From Deltaproteobacteria bacterium (GTDB taxonomy: Bacteria; Myxococcota; B64-G9): DNA of 47,188 nt. The notes beneath the pieces were generated by a model. That model saw only the letters and a program-made list of their open reading frames with translations. It ran no database searches and was not told the DNA's origin. The stretch is from contig JAUXGL010000008.1 in assembly GCA_030622135.1 (NCBI GenBank), positions 1-47,188 of the forward strand, in the 5' to 3' direction. Each line of letters begins with the position of its first letter. Positions within the stretch are counted from its first letter, which is position 1. Both the position numbers and the translations under genes were made by a program. Shown piece by piece: positions 1-7,224 of the stretch.

Positions 1-115
1 ACTCAATATACGCGGTGCCACTATACTGGTGAGATAATTTACTCGTGGTCCTCTTCGTAAGTGTCCCTTTTTACGCGGGAGATTGGGATTGACCGGAAAT
101 GGGGTGGGAGATTCC
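1..115. repeat. Dispersed direct repeat, copy A (about 115 bp)
   Basis: This stretch recurs in the same orientation at 39998-40111 with roughly 90% identity by eye, including the shared start ACTCAATATACGCGGTGCCA and the core ACGCGGGAGATTGGGAT. No transposase is seen next to either copy. The window begins at the repeat's first recognisable base, so the repeat may extend further left, or the contig may break here. It could be an end of a non-autonomous element or a REP-type repeat. Confidence 0.8.
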
Positions 116-133
116 GGCATCTCCGGATCTCCC
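106..133 (+). other. Stem-loop upstream of mtnA
   Basis: GGGAGAT-T-CCGG (106-117) pairs with CCGGATCTCCC (123-133) around a 5-nt loop, with one bulged base. It lies 65 bp before the mtnA start, partly in the end of the repeat at 1-115. No T-run follows, so it is not a standard intrinsic terminator. Its role is unknown. Confidence 0.5.
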
Positions 134-147
134 AGCACGAGCCGCGG

Positions 148-177
148 TTGAAATCAAGTGGCCCGCTAAAGTAGTAT
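148..177 (+). promoter_or_regulatory. Possible sigma70-type promoter of mtnA
   Basis: TTGAAA (148-153) and TAGTAT (172-177) are separated by 18 bp. The predicted leader would be only about 15 nt, just enough for the AAGGAGG ribosome site at 187-193. This is a weak call from consensus matching only. Confidence 0.3.
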
Positions 178-198
178 GCGGAGTTTAAGGAGGTATCA

Positions 199-1248
199 AT
201 GCTGTCACCGGTTTCCTGGAACGATGGGGGCGTGCACATCATCAAGCAGACTCTGCTTCCCGACCAAGAGGTCTGGGTGGATCTGAAGACCGTCGACGAG
301 GTGGCCCGGGCCATCCGCTGCCTGGACATCCGCGGGGCGCCGGCCATCGGCGTCGCCGCGGCCCTGGGAATGGCCCATGCGGCGCGCCTGTACACCGGAA
401 ACGATCCACTCGAACTGTCTCGGAATGTCGAAGAGGCCGGCGCTGTCCTGGCCGGTACGCGGCCGACCGCGGTGAATCTGTTCTGGGCCATCGACCGGAT
501 GAAAAAGAAGCTGGATGAATTGTCCGGGCAGGACGCGGCGGCCATCCGCTCGGGGTTGCTTGAAGAAGCGCAGAGAATCCGCGAGGAGGACATCTGGGCC
601 TGTCAGTCCATCGGGAGGCACGGTGCCGAGTTCATGCCCGACCGGGGCTGGGTCTTGACCCACTGCAACGCCGGGGCCCTGGCCACCGCGGGCTACGGCA
701 CCGCCCTGGGCGTCATCCGGGCGGCAGTGGAAGCGGGGAAGGACATCCACGTCTACGCCGACGAAACCCGCCCGCTCTTGCAGGGGGCGCGGCTGACCTC
801 CTGGGAACTCATGCGCGACGGGATCCCGGTAACCCTGATCTGCGACAACGCGGCCGGCCACTTGATGCGCCTGGGAAAAGTGCAAGCCTGCGTAGTCGGG
901 GCAGACCGAATCGCCCAAAACGGGGACACGGCTAATAAAATCGGCACCTACACAGTCGCCGTGCTGGCCCACCAGCACGGTATCCCCTTCTACGTGGCCG
1001 CGCCCACTTCCACGGTGGATCTATCGTTGGCCACTGGCGAACAGATTCCCATCGAGGAACGCGACGCCGCCGAGATCACCACCCCGCGGAACACCTGCTT
1101 TGCACCCAAAGAAGTGCCGGTGCTCAACCCGGCTTTCGATGTCACTCCCAACAACCTGATCCACGCCATCATCACCGAAAACGGCGCGGCCGCCCACCCG
1201 CACATGACCGAGAAACTGAAAACGCTGGTCGGCACCCGGAACAAGTGA
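199..1248 (+). CDS. mtnA: S-methyl-5-thioribose-1-phosphate isomerase
   Basis: MtnA isomerises methylthioribose-1-phosphate to methylthioribulose-1-phosphate in the cytosolic methionine salvage pathway. The 349-residue length is normal for the family. The catalytic cysteine is in the HCNAG motif (C156), and the general acid/base aspartate is in VVGADRIAQNGD (D236), followed by the conserved NKIGTY stretch. The N-terminal part has the usual RGAPAIG motif near residue 45. The ATG is set by a strong AAGGAGG at 187-193. No other salvage genes are adjacent, and it appears monocistronic, with 146 bp before rplU. The eIF2B-alpha-like family also contains ribose-1,5-bisphosphate isomerases, but motif detail and length favour MtnA. 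Confidence 0.95.
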   Translation: MLSPVSWNDGGVHIIKQTLLPDQEVWVDLKTVDEVARAIRCLDIRGAPAIGVAAALGMAHAARLYTGNDPLELSRNVEEAGAVLAGTRPTAVNLFWAIDRMKKKLDELSGQDAAAIRSGLLEEAQRIREEDIWACQSIGRHGAEFMPDRGWVLTHCNAGALATAGYGTALGVIRAAVEAGKDIHVYADETRPLLQGARLTSWELMRDGIPVTLICDNAAGHLMRLGKVQACVVGADRIAQNGDTANKIGTYTVAVLAHQHGIPFYVAAPTSTVDLSLATGEQIPIEERDAAEITTPRNTCFAPKEVPVLNPAFDVTPNNLIHAIITENGAAAHPHMTEKLKTLVGTRNK

Positions 1249-1335
1249 AGCTTTTTATTAGAAATATCACTGGTTTCTGACAACCTCGCGGAGGAGATCC
1301 CAAAAGGCCCCCGCATGAAGCAATTCCGAAAGATC

Positions 1336-1364
1336 TTGACAAGTATCCAAAAACTCCATAGTTT
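1336..1364 (+). promoter_or_regulatory. Candidate promoter of rplU-rpmA
   Basis: TTGACA at 1336-1341 is a perfect -35 consensus, followed after 17 bp by TAGTTT (1359-1364), a partial -10. It lies 30 bp upstream of the rplU start codon and would give a short leader of about 25 nt with the AGGAG ribosome site. Confidence 0.5.
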
Positions 1365-1394
1365 TACGTGCTCTTAAGCAAGGAGTAGTGAGTC

Positions 1395-1706
1395 ATGTAT
1401 GCAGTGGTGAAGACAGGCGGCAAGCAGTACCGGGTTGCCAAGGGGGACCTGGTCAAGATCGAAAAGGTCCCGGGCGAGGTAGGCGACAACGTGCGCTTCG
1501 ACGAGGTGCTGATGGTCGGAGGCACTCCGGACGTGAAGGTCGGCACGCCGCATGTGTCCGGGGCTTCGGTCTCCGCCCGAATCGTCGAACAGGACCGGTC
1601 GAAGAAAATCGTGGTGTTCAAGTTCAAGCGACGCAAGGGATACAAGAAGAAACAGGGGCACCGCCAGTCGTACACCCGGGTCGAGATCACCGAGATCGAA
1701 TCCTGA
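1395..1706 (+). CDS. rplU: 50S ribosomal protein L21
   Basis: L21 is a component of the large ribosomal subunit that binds 23S rRNA. The 103-residue product begins [14 protein letters not shown], the family signature, and ends with the typical basic [16 protein letters not shown] segment that contacts rRNA. AGGAG lies 9 nt before the ATG. It is followed after 16 bp by rpmA and then obg, the widespread L21-L27-Obg order. No anomaly is visible. Confidence 0.98.
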   Translation: MYAVVKTGGKQYRVAKGDLVKIEKVPGEVGDNVRFDEVLMVGGTPDVKVGTPHVSGASVSARIVEQDRSKKIVVFKFKRRKGYKKKQGHRQSYTRVEITEIES

Positions 1707-1722
1707 GAGAAGGAGCGCGGTC

Positions 1723-1983
1723 ATGGCACATAAAAAGGGACAGGGCGCCACCCGCAACGGACGCGACAGCGCGGGTCAGCGTCGCGGAGTGAAGATTTTC
1801 GGACAACAGAAAGTGAAGGCCGGAAATATCCTGGTAAGACAGCTGGGCACCAAGATCCACCCGGGAATGAACGTCGGCATGGGCCGGGATTACACACTCT
1901 TTGCCAAGGTGGACGGGATCGTACACTATGAACGCATGGGACGTTTCCGCCGACGCGCCTGGGTCGAGCCCGCCGCATCATAA
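1723..1983 (+). CDS. rpmA: 50S ribosomal protein L27
   Basis: L27 (86 residues) sits near the peptidyl-transferase centre of the 50S subunit. The protein begins [16 protein letters not shown], the conserved N-terminal arm that reaches the P-site tRNA. There is no Firmicutes-type N-terminal extension that would need cleavage. Frame and the AAGGAG ribosome site select ATG 1723. A longer in-frame reading from 1552 runs through rplU and is not real. The TAA stop at 1981-1983 is the first triplet of a 25-bp inverted repeat that ends on the obg start codon. Confidence 0.98.
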   Translation: MAHKKGQGATRNGRDSAGQRRGVKIFGQQKVKAGNILVRQLGTKIHPGMNVGMGRDYTLFAKVDGIVHYERMGRFRRRAWVEPAAS

Positions 1984-2079
1984 CTTCAGTTCCCAGTTCT
2001 CAGTTTAATAAACGATACACTTGATTTTCACTCGCTTCTCAAGGGGTGTAGTGTAACTGGGAACCGGGAACTGAAGTTA
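1981..2079. repeat. Inverted repeat spanning the rpmA-obg gap
   Basis: The arm 1981-2005 pairs with 2055-2079 at 23 of 25 positions; the arms begin TAACTTCAGTTCCC and end GGGAACTGAAGTTA. The left arm starts on the rpmA stop codon and the right arm ends on the A of the obg ATG. A transcript stem would bury the obg initiation region. The 49-nt interior is AT-richer than its surroundings. Confidence 0.85.
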
Positions 2080-3113
2080 TGAAATTCGTCGACGAAGCGG
2101 AGATCAATGTAAAATCCGGCAAGGGCGGGGACGGCTGTGTCTCTTTTCGGCGGGAGCGCTACATACCCAGGGGGGGACCGAACGGCGGCGACGGGGGACG
2201 GGGCGGGAGCGTAATCCTCCGGGCAGACCAACAGCTTTCCACGCTGCTGGATCATCGCTACACCCGCCATTACCGGGCGGATAGCGGCCGGCCGGGCATG
2301 GGCAAAGATCGCTACGGAGCGTCCAGCCAGGACCTGATTGTTCATGTGCCCGTGGGAACCCTGGTCTACGATCGGGACACCAACGAGCTACTTTCCGATC
2401 TAAACCGCCACGAAGCGGAGTTAGTAGCCGCTCGGGGCGGTGCGGGCGGACGGGGTAACATTCACTTCAAGAGCTCTACCCAGCGGGCCCCAACCAAGGC
2501 CGAGCCCGGCCAACTCGGTAAGGAACGCAGGTTGCGGCTCGAGCTGAAGCTGCTGGCCGACGTAGGCGTGGTGGGTTTTCCCAATACCGGCAAATCCACG
2601 CTGGTCTCCCGCATCTCCCACGCCAAGCCCAAGATCGCCGACTACCCCTTCACCACTTTGGTGCCCACGCTGGGCGTGGTGGCCGCCGGGGATAATGACA
2701 GCTTCGTAATCGCCGACGTTCCCGGGCTGATCGAAGGCGCCCACCAGGGTATCGGGCTCGGCCACCGGTTCCTCAAGCACGTGGAGCGCTGCACGGTCCT
2801 GGTGCACCTGATCACCTGGGAACCCGGAGAAGAACCGGACCCCGATCTGCTGATCAAGCGGTTCGATTCGCTGGAACGAGAGATGGAGCTGTTCGACTCC
2901 GAGTTGGCCGGAAAACCGCGTGTAGTCGCCATCTCCAAGATAGACCTGGCAGAAGCCCGCTCACTGGTGGAAGCGGCAACCAAACACCTGGGTTCCAGGG
3001 GATTTACCCTCATCCCGGTTTCCTCGGTAACCGGCGAGGGTATTGATCGGCTGGTTCTGGAGCTCTACCGGCTGGTCAAAAGCAGGGGGGTCGAGGGTGG
3101 GGTCGGGTCTTGA
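2079..3113 (+). CDS. obg: Obg-family GTPase (ribosome assembly/stress)
   Basis: Obg/CgtA binds the 50S subunit and links ribosome maturation to cell state. The 344 residues comprise the glycine-rich N-terminal OBG fold (about 1-158, starting MKFVDEAEINVKSGKGGDG) and the G domain: G1 GFPNTGKSTL, G2 DYPFTTLVPTLG, G3 DVPGLIEGAHQGIGLG, G4 SKID in place of NKxD, and G5 SSVTGEG. There is no OCT domain. No convincing ribosome site precedes the ATG, which lies at the end of a 25-bp inverted-repeat arm. The last residues and the TGA stop (3111-3113) are encoded by the palindromic repeat at 3093-3178, so the C-terminal tail GGVGS is probably repeat-derived. Confidence 0.96.
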   Translation: MKFVDEAEINVKSGKGGDGCVSFRRERYIPRGGPNGGDGGRGGSVILRADQQLSTLLDHRYTRHYRADSGRPGMGKDRYGASSQDLIVHVPVGTLVYDRDTNELLSDLNRHEAELVAARGGAGGRGNIHFKSSTQRAPTKAEPGQLGKERRLRLELKLLADVGVVGFPNTGKSTLVSRISHAKPKIADYPFTTLVPTLGVVAAGDNDSFVIADVPGLIEGAHQGIGLGHRFLKHVERCTVLVHLITWEPGEEPDPDLLIKRFDSLEREMELFDSELAGKPRVVAISKIDLAEARSLVEAATKHLGSRGFTLIPVSSVTGEGIDRLVLELYRLVKSRGVEGGVGS

Positions 3114-3178
3114 CACTTACACTGTTCTCAGGATGCATGTTTGATAAGTGTCAAGTGTCAAGACCCGACCCCACCCTC
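3093..3178. repeat. REP-like palindromic repeat, copy 1
   Basis: The left arm 3093-3118 (GAGGGTGGGGTCGGGTCTTG then ACACTT) and the right arm 3146-3178 are inverted repeats around a 27-nt loop (3119-3145). The right arm carries an extra 7-nt unit, giving AAGTGTCAAGTGTCAAGACC. A second copy lies at 5441-5520 with the same arms, but the loop is present as its exact reverse complement. The copy supplies the stop codon of obg and ends 5 bp before the stop of the PIN toxin gene. Confidence 0.92.
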
Positions 3179-3182
3179 ACCG

Positions 3183-3584
3183 TTACCAGATCGTCGGAAC
3201 GTGCGGGTATTCACGGATAGCGCGGTCGGGCGTGACCAGAACGGCGCCCAGGTGGCGGGCGGTGGCGACCAGAATTTGGTCCGCCGGGTCTCCATGGAAG
3301 GTACCGGGAAGCTCGGTGCTACCAACGCAGACGTCCGGTATCAGGTCCAACAGGGCGAGCCCATCGAGGCGCAGGGCACGGTGGATCCAGTCTCGGACCG
3401 GAATCCTGAAGGCCAGGCGACCCTTCTCGACCAGCTTCGCCACTTCCCAGCAGGAGATGACCGACACGCCAACCCCTCCATCCTTGCGTGCGCCTGCGAC
3501 CACCTCCATGGCCGCCGCCGACAATCGCTGCCGGTCGGAGGCCAACCAGATCCAGGCACAGGTATCCAGCAGGACGCGGGTCAC
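3183..3584 (-). CDS. PIN-domain toxin (VapC family)
   Basis: This is a probable ribonuclease toxin of a type II toxin-antitoxin pair. The 133-residue PIN domain shows the acidic metal-binding residues D7 (LLDTCAW), E47 (SCWEVAKL), D99/D102 (HGDPADQILVATA) and D120 (VTPDRAI). The start overlaps the antitoxin stop by 4 bp (ATGA), so translation is coupled. The gene lies inside the island bounded by the repeats at 3093 and 5441 and ends immediately after the first. VapC enzymes of this type cut RNA in a magnesium-dependent way; the target cannot be read from sequence. Confidence 0.9.
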   Translation of the reverse strand: MTRVLLDTCAWIWLASDRQRLSAAAMEVVAGARKDGGVGVSVISCWEVAKLVEKGRLAFRIPVRDWIHRALRLDGLALLDLIPDVCVGSTELPGTFHGDPADQILVATARHLGAVLVTPDRAIREYPHVPTIW

Positions 3585-3805
3585 CGGTCCGCCTGCCAGT
3601 CCTCGCCGGTCGAGAGGAGGTCATCGTCCTGGTGCAGGATCATGCCATCGAGGTCCTCCTCCGACTCCTTCCGAGGAGCGGGCAGGATGCGCACCACCGG
3701 CTTGCCTCGCTTGGTGACCACGAGCTCTCTGCCGGTGCGCATGATCCGGTCCATAACCTTCAGGCATTTGTTCTTGAACTCCGCGGCGCTCATTTTCTCG
3801 GCCAT
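3581..3805 (-). CDS. Phd/YefM-type antitoxin
   Basis: The 74-residue product begins MAEKMSAAEFKNKCLKVMDR and continues ELVVTKRGKPVVRI. That is the Phd/YefM DNA-binding fold, followed by an acidic C-terminal tail that would wrap the PIN toxin. GGAGG lies 8 nt before ATG 3805, so this start is chosen over in-frame ATGs upstream at 3820 and 3832. It is the first gene of the toxin-antitoxin operon. The family normally represses its own promoter together with the toxin, and a palindrome at 3835-3848 is a suitable operator. Confidence 0.88.
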   Translation of the reverse strand: MAEKMSAAEFKNKCLKVMDRIMRTGRELVVTKRGKPVVRILPAPRKESEEDLDGMILHQDDDLLSTGEDWQADR

Positions 3806-3834
3806 GGCCCTTGCCTCCATATAGACACACAAAC

Positions 3835-3848
3835 ATGTCCATGGACAT
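3835..3848. promoter_or_regulatory. Likely toxin-antitoxin operator palindrome
   Basis: ATGTCCATGGACAT is a perfect 14-bp palindrome 30 bp upstream of the antitoxin start. A further half-site AGGACAT lies at 3855-3861. On the minus strand TTGACT (3850-3855) next to it could be a -35 element. Position and symmetry fit autorepression by the antitoxin complex. Confidence 0.6.
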
Positions 3849-3904
3849 TAGTCAAGGACATTTCCAGGCTATAGCAACCCCGGAATTCTTTCTTCCTGAA
3901 CCTC

Positions 3905-5416
3905 TCAATGGAAGCCTGGGATATCTATCTCGTGGACAGTTCCCGGTTTCATACTCGTTGAAGACACCTTGCTGAGTGTTCGGAGAACCATAGCACGCTT
4001 CTTTCTATCATGACCAACACCAAATAGGTAAAACGGGACGCCATTAAATGCTCCAGTGGCGGCAAAGGGACTCCCACTCTTCAAAAGGAGATCGATTTGG
4101 TGTAAGTCTAGCCCTTCTACCCCTGGCAGTGTCGTCCAATTAAAATTCTCCTTCGCTACAATTACTACCCTACAAGATCGGGTGGTTTTTAACAGTCCTG
4201 TCAGCTTCGTGCTCGCATCGTAAGATTGAAGAGAAAATGCCTCTTGGAAATCATCAAAAACTGATGGGTCTTTTGCTACAAGATAACATTCATTTAGAGA
4301 TCTTCTCAGCGGGACCGTCTTCGGAACGTCCTGCTTAGGTGATTCAACCCATTGTAGGAAATCCCTGATCACTTCTGGAAATTTATTGCCTTTGATTCGG
4401 TCACACTCTTTTGTCATTGGACGGCATGAATAGTAGCTGTGATCGAGACCTGAATAACGCCTATAGGTAAGATTCTTCTTGCCCCGTCGCAAGAACTCTG
4501 CAGCGATAAAATCGGCAGATTCTATGGGCACCGATTCGTCCTTCGAACCATGCGACAAAAAGATAGGGACGTCAATTCTAACGAGTGAATCTATCGCCGC
4601 ATGTCTAAAGTAAGATGACCACCGGCTGTAAGGATGTCCAAATAGCATCTTTTTATTGCTCTGCGGATCAGCAAAAACATCCTCTAACTGACTGAGAAGA
4701 TCTCCTATTTTTTCCTCTATCAATTCACCATCTTTGCCATGAAGACGCTTTCTGGACATAACAAGGAAATCAAAAACCTGTGTTGGTCCCCCTCCTGACA
4801 TGAAGCCAAGCATATTCACATCTTTACTACGTGCGGTGAGTCCTGCTGCTACGTCAGTTCCCTCGGAGTGTCCGACGACAATTATCTTAGAGTGATACCG
4901 TTGTACTGCTTCTATAAGAAGGAGATGGTCCTTTATTCGAAAATCCAACCCTGCGTACTTGTGATAGATTTCAGTGCAGCCCACTCCTGTTCCCCCCTGG
5001 CCATCTCCCAACTTCACGCCCCTTTTTTCTAAAACAATGACAGCATAACGATCACCGGCAACTTTGGCAAAAAGGCCAGGTAATCCGGATGATAACGAAC
5101 CATCTTTTTTCCGTTTGAACACTGATCCGCATCCCGATCCAGAGACAACCACCAGCAGCGGAATTTTCTGCTTTGCGCCAGAACTGAGGTTCTTCCCGTA
5201 GACAAAAAGCAAGGAACCGTCTGGCTTCTTTAGATGGTATTGATTGAAACCGTTTTCAAGGTCCTTGACATGATGCAATCTTGATAATGTTGCACTCTGC
5301 TGATGAGAAAGATGCTTGACTTCAAGTGGTCGGTTTGACGTCCTACATCCAAATAAGAGTACGGTCGCGAAAGCCAGGGCAGTTAAAAGCTTTATTGTTT
5401 TAAAAGAGTTTAGCAT
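3905..5416 (-). CDS. Lipoprotein serine hydrolase (alpha/beta-hydrolase)
   Basis: A 503-residue predicted lipoprotein: MLNSFKTIKLLTALAFATVL followed by LFGC puts the lipid-modified cysteine at residue 24. The hydrolase domain (about 70-345) has a probable oxyanion segment VVVSGSGCGS, nucleophile elbow GHSEG (S184), acid D293 (SHGSKDESVP) and histidine H326 (GLDHSYY). This is a complete triad like that of dienelactone-hydrolase or prolyl-oligopeptidase relatives. The C-terminal 120 residues match no family I recognise. AGGAG 7 nt before ATG 5416 fixes the start. Base composition is visibly AT-richer than in all neighbours, and the gene lies between two repeat copies, so recent acquisition is likely. 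Substrate unknown. Confidence 0.8.
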   Translation of the reverse strand: MLNSFKTIKLLTALAFATVLLFGCRTSNRPLEVKHLSHQQSATLSRLHHVKDLENGFNQYHLKKPDGSLLFVYGKNLSSGAKQKIPLLVVVSGSGCGSVFKRKKDGSLSSGLPGLFAKVAGDRYAVIVLEKRGVKLGDGQGGTGVGCTEIYHKYAGLDFRIKDHLLLIEAVQRYHSKIIVVGHSEGTDVAAGLTARSKDVNMLGFMSGGGPTQVFDFLVMSRKRLHGKDGELIEEKIGDLLSQLEDVFADPQSNKKMLFGHPYSRWSSYFRHAAIDSLVRIDVPIFLSHGSKDESVPIESADFIAAEFLRRGKKNLTYRRYSGLDHSYYSCRPMTKECDRIKGNKFPEVIRDFLQWVESPKQDVPKTVPLRRSLNECYLVAKDPSVFDDFQEAFSLQSYDASTKLTGLLKTTRSCRVVIVAKENFNWTTLPGVEGLDLHQIDLLLKSGSPFAATGAFNGVPFYLFGVGHDRKKRAMVLRTLSKVSSTSMKPGTVHEIDIPGFH

Positions 5417-5440
5417 AATATATCTCCTGTTATGAGGGTG

Positions 5441-5520
5441 GAGGGTGGGGTCGGGTCTTGACACTTATCAAACATGCATCCTGAGAACAGTGTAAGTGTC
5501 AAGTGTCAAGACCCGACCCC
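5441..5520. repeat. REP-like palindromic repeat, copy 2 (loop inverted)
   Basis: The left arm 5441-5466 is identical to that of copy 1 at 3093, and so is the right arm 5494-5520 with its duplicated 7-nt unit. The 27-nt loop 5467-5493 is the exact reverse complement of the loop of copy 1. Read from the minus strand, the repeat encodes the final residues (GSGLDT) and stop codon of the aminotransferase gene. Several TTGACA motifs lie in the arms and could serve as promoter elements for the downstream lipoprotein gene. Confidence 0.92.
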
Positions 5521-6611
5521 AGAGTCAAGGAGCGGATGGAGCGGCAGACTCGCTTGACGTCTTCGCGCTTGAGCTCGGCGTGCATGGGGAGAAAAACCGA
5601 CGTATTTCCAGCCTCTTCTGAGACCGGTAAAGGAGTTTTAGCGGACTCTCCATAGGGCTTGTGCTGGTGAACGGGTCGCACGCCGGGCTGGCATTCGATG
5701 GCGGCGCTTCTCAGTTGCTCGATCAGCTGCTCTCTTGTGACTGGTGCGCCGCTGGTCGTCCGGACCACGTACGACTGGAAAGCATGCCAAGAAGTGTCCG
5801 AGGAATCCGGAAGAATCAGCCAGTCCAGATCCCGGAGACCCTCCGCGTACCAGCCGGCCACCTGCCGGCGTTTCTCGATAAACCCGGGCAGTCGCCGCAA
5901 CTGCACGCGGCCGATGGCGGCGGCCAGCTCGCTCATGCGGAAATTGTAGCCGGCCTCCTCGACTTCTTCCTCGCCCATACCATGCTGGCGCAGCCGGCGC
6001 AGGCGCCGGGCCAGTTCGGAGTCGGAGGTGGTGATCATGCCCCCCTCTCCGGTGGTCATGGCCTTGCGGGAATGAAAGCTGAAGCAGGTGAGCCGGCCGG
6101 CGGACCGCTGGGCCGTGCAGATTCCGGCCGCGCAGGCGGCGTCTTCCAGGATCGAGGCCCGGGGAGCGGCCGCGGATATGGCCGGAACGTCGGCGAGTAG
6201 CCCAAACTGGTGCACCGGTATCACTACCGTCGTCCCCGACGAGGTGACGGCCGCCACGGACTCCGGGTCCAGGTTCAGGGTGTCGGGCAACACGTCGGCC
6301 AAAACCACCGTGGCCCCGGCCAGGCGGGCCGCATTGGCCGTGGCGATAAAAGTATAGGCGGGCACCAGCACCTCGTCCCCCGGCCCCACCGACAACGCCC
6401 GCAGGGACAAAAGCAGTGCGGCCGTGCCCGAAGAAACCGCCACGGCATGCTCGAAGCCCGTAGCCTCGACAAACTCCGCCTCGAAGGCCTCCACCTCCGG
6501 CCCCTGGACCAGCCGGCCCGAGCGCAACACGCGCAGGACCGCCTGCTCCTCTTCCAGGCCGATGGAGGGCACCGAAAGGCGAATTGCGCTACCAGATGCT
6601 TTCGGGGACAT
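5499..6611 (-). CDS. DegT/DnrJ/EryC1/StrS-family aminotransferase
   Basis: A PLP-dependent sugar aminotransferase of about 370 residues that would form amino sugars for surface polysaccharide. Family marks are VSSGTAALLLSL (cofactor phosphate site), EDAACAAG, and SFHSRKAMTTGEGGMI with the Schiff-base lysine. ATG 6611 overlaps the end of the upstream export gene by 23 bp and has only a weak ribosome site. A GTG at 6572 just past that stop is an alternative start. The reading frame further upstream is a shadow of the export gene. The last six residues and the stop come from the REP-like repeat. Further polysaccharide genes that usually follow are absent; the repeat-bounded island begins instead. 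Confidence 0.9.
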   Translation of the reverse strand: MSPKASGSAIRLSVPSIGLEEEQAVLRVLRSGRLVQGPEVEAFEAEFVEATGFEHAVAVSSGTAALLLSLRALSVGPGDEVLVPAYTFIATANAARLAGATVVLADVLPDTLNLDPESVAAVTSSGTTVVIPVHQFGLLADVPAISAAAPRASILEDAACAAGICTAQRSAGRLTCFSFHSRKAMTTGEGGMITTSDSELARRLRRLRQHGMGEEEVEEAGYNFRMSELAAAIGRVQLRRLPGFIEKRRQVAGWYAEGLRDLDWLILPDSSDTSWHAFQSYVVRTTSGAPVTREQLIEQLRSAAIECQPGVRPVHQHKPYGESAKTPLPVSEEAGNTSVFLPMHAELKREDVKRVCRSIRSLTLGSGLDT

Positions 6612-7182
6612 AAACGATATCGCCCGGCTGGAGATAGAAATTCCTGGTCTTGCCCTGGGCGATTGACTCGACTGGAACGGGGTACTTCTTCTCCCTGCCT
6701 GCTTCGATGCGGGTGACGTTAGTGTCATCCTTGGCGGCCATCTTGGTGAACCCCCCCGCCATGCTCACCGCCTGGGTCACGGACATATTGTCCTCGTACT
6801 TGAACGTCCCCGGCTTGCTCACCTGGCCAAACACCGAGATCTTCTTGGAGTTGTACTCCTTGATGAAAATACTCACCTGGGGATTGCGCAGGTACTTCTT
6901 CCCCAGTTGCCCCTGGATCAAATCGGCCGCATCCGTGCTGGTCATCCCCTTCACCTGGACCTTCCCAATCAGGGGAAAACTGATCGACCCCGCCGAAGAC
7001 ACCCGGTAGATCCCGCTAAGTTCCTTCTCATCGTACACCTTCACCTCGAACACGTCCCCGGGCCCCAGGGTCGAAGCCGGCGTGTACTTGTACACCACCA
7101 CATCTGGCGTCTCCGGCGTCTTTCTAAACCAGCAGCCCGAAACCACCGCAAGTATCACCACCGAGACCAGCAGCCGTCTCAT
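6589..7182 (-). CDS. Wza-like polysaccharide export lipoprotein
   Basis: This 197-residue protein has a lipoprotein signal (MRRLLVSVVILAVVSGC, lipid cysteine at 17). A polysaccharide-export (Poly_export) domain follows (LGPGDVFEVKVYDEKELSGIYRVSSAGSI split over the first third), then a SLBB domain (ISVFGQVSKPGTFKYEDNMS) and the LQPGDIVYVPES ending. It probably forms or gates an outer-membrane channel for exopolysaccharide. ATG 7182 has GAGG 8-9 nt upstream and fits the signal peptide better than an in-frame upstream codon. It is shorter than E. coli Wza and carries one SLBB domain, as in many minimal export systems. It sits between a barrel protein and an aminotransferase. Confidence 0.9.
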   Translation of the reverse strand: MRRLLVSVVILAVVSGCWFRKTPETPDVVVYKYTPASTLGPGDVFEVKVYDEKELSGIYRVSSAGSISFPLIGKVQVKGMTSTDAADLIQGQLGKKYLRNPQVSIFIKEYNSKKISVFGQVSKPGTFKYEDNMSVTQAVSMAGGFTKMAAKDDTNVTRIEAGREKKYPVPVESIAQGKTRNFYLQPGDIVYVPESIW

Positions 7183-7224
7183 GACATTATCCCTCTGGAT
7201 CGCAAGCATAGCGCCCAAGCAGGG

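Noticed and set aside
39..593. 184-codon minus-strand frame at the left edge
   Set aside because: It is mostly antisense to mtnA, and the rest lies in the repeat and mtnA leader; no transposase motif is present.
1249..1335. mtnA terminator
   Set aside because: Only weak 4-5-bp stems (AGAAA/TTTCT, GCGG/CCGC) without a proper T-run were seen.
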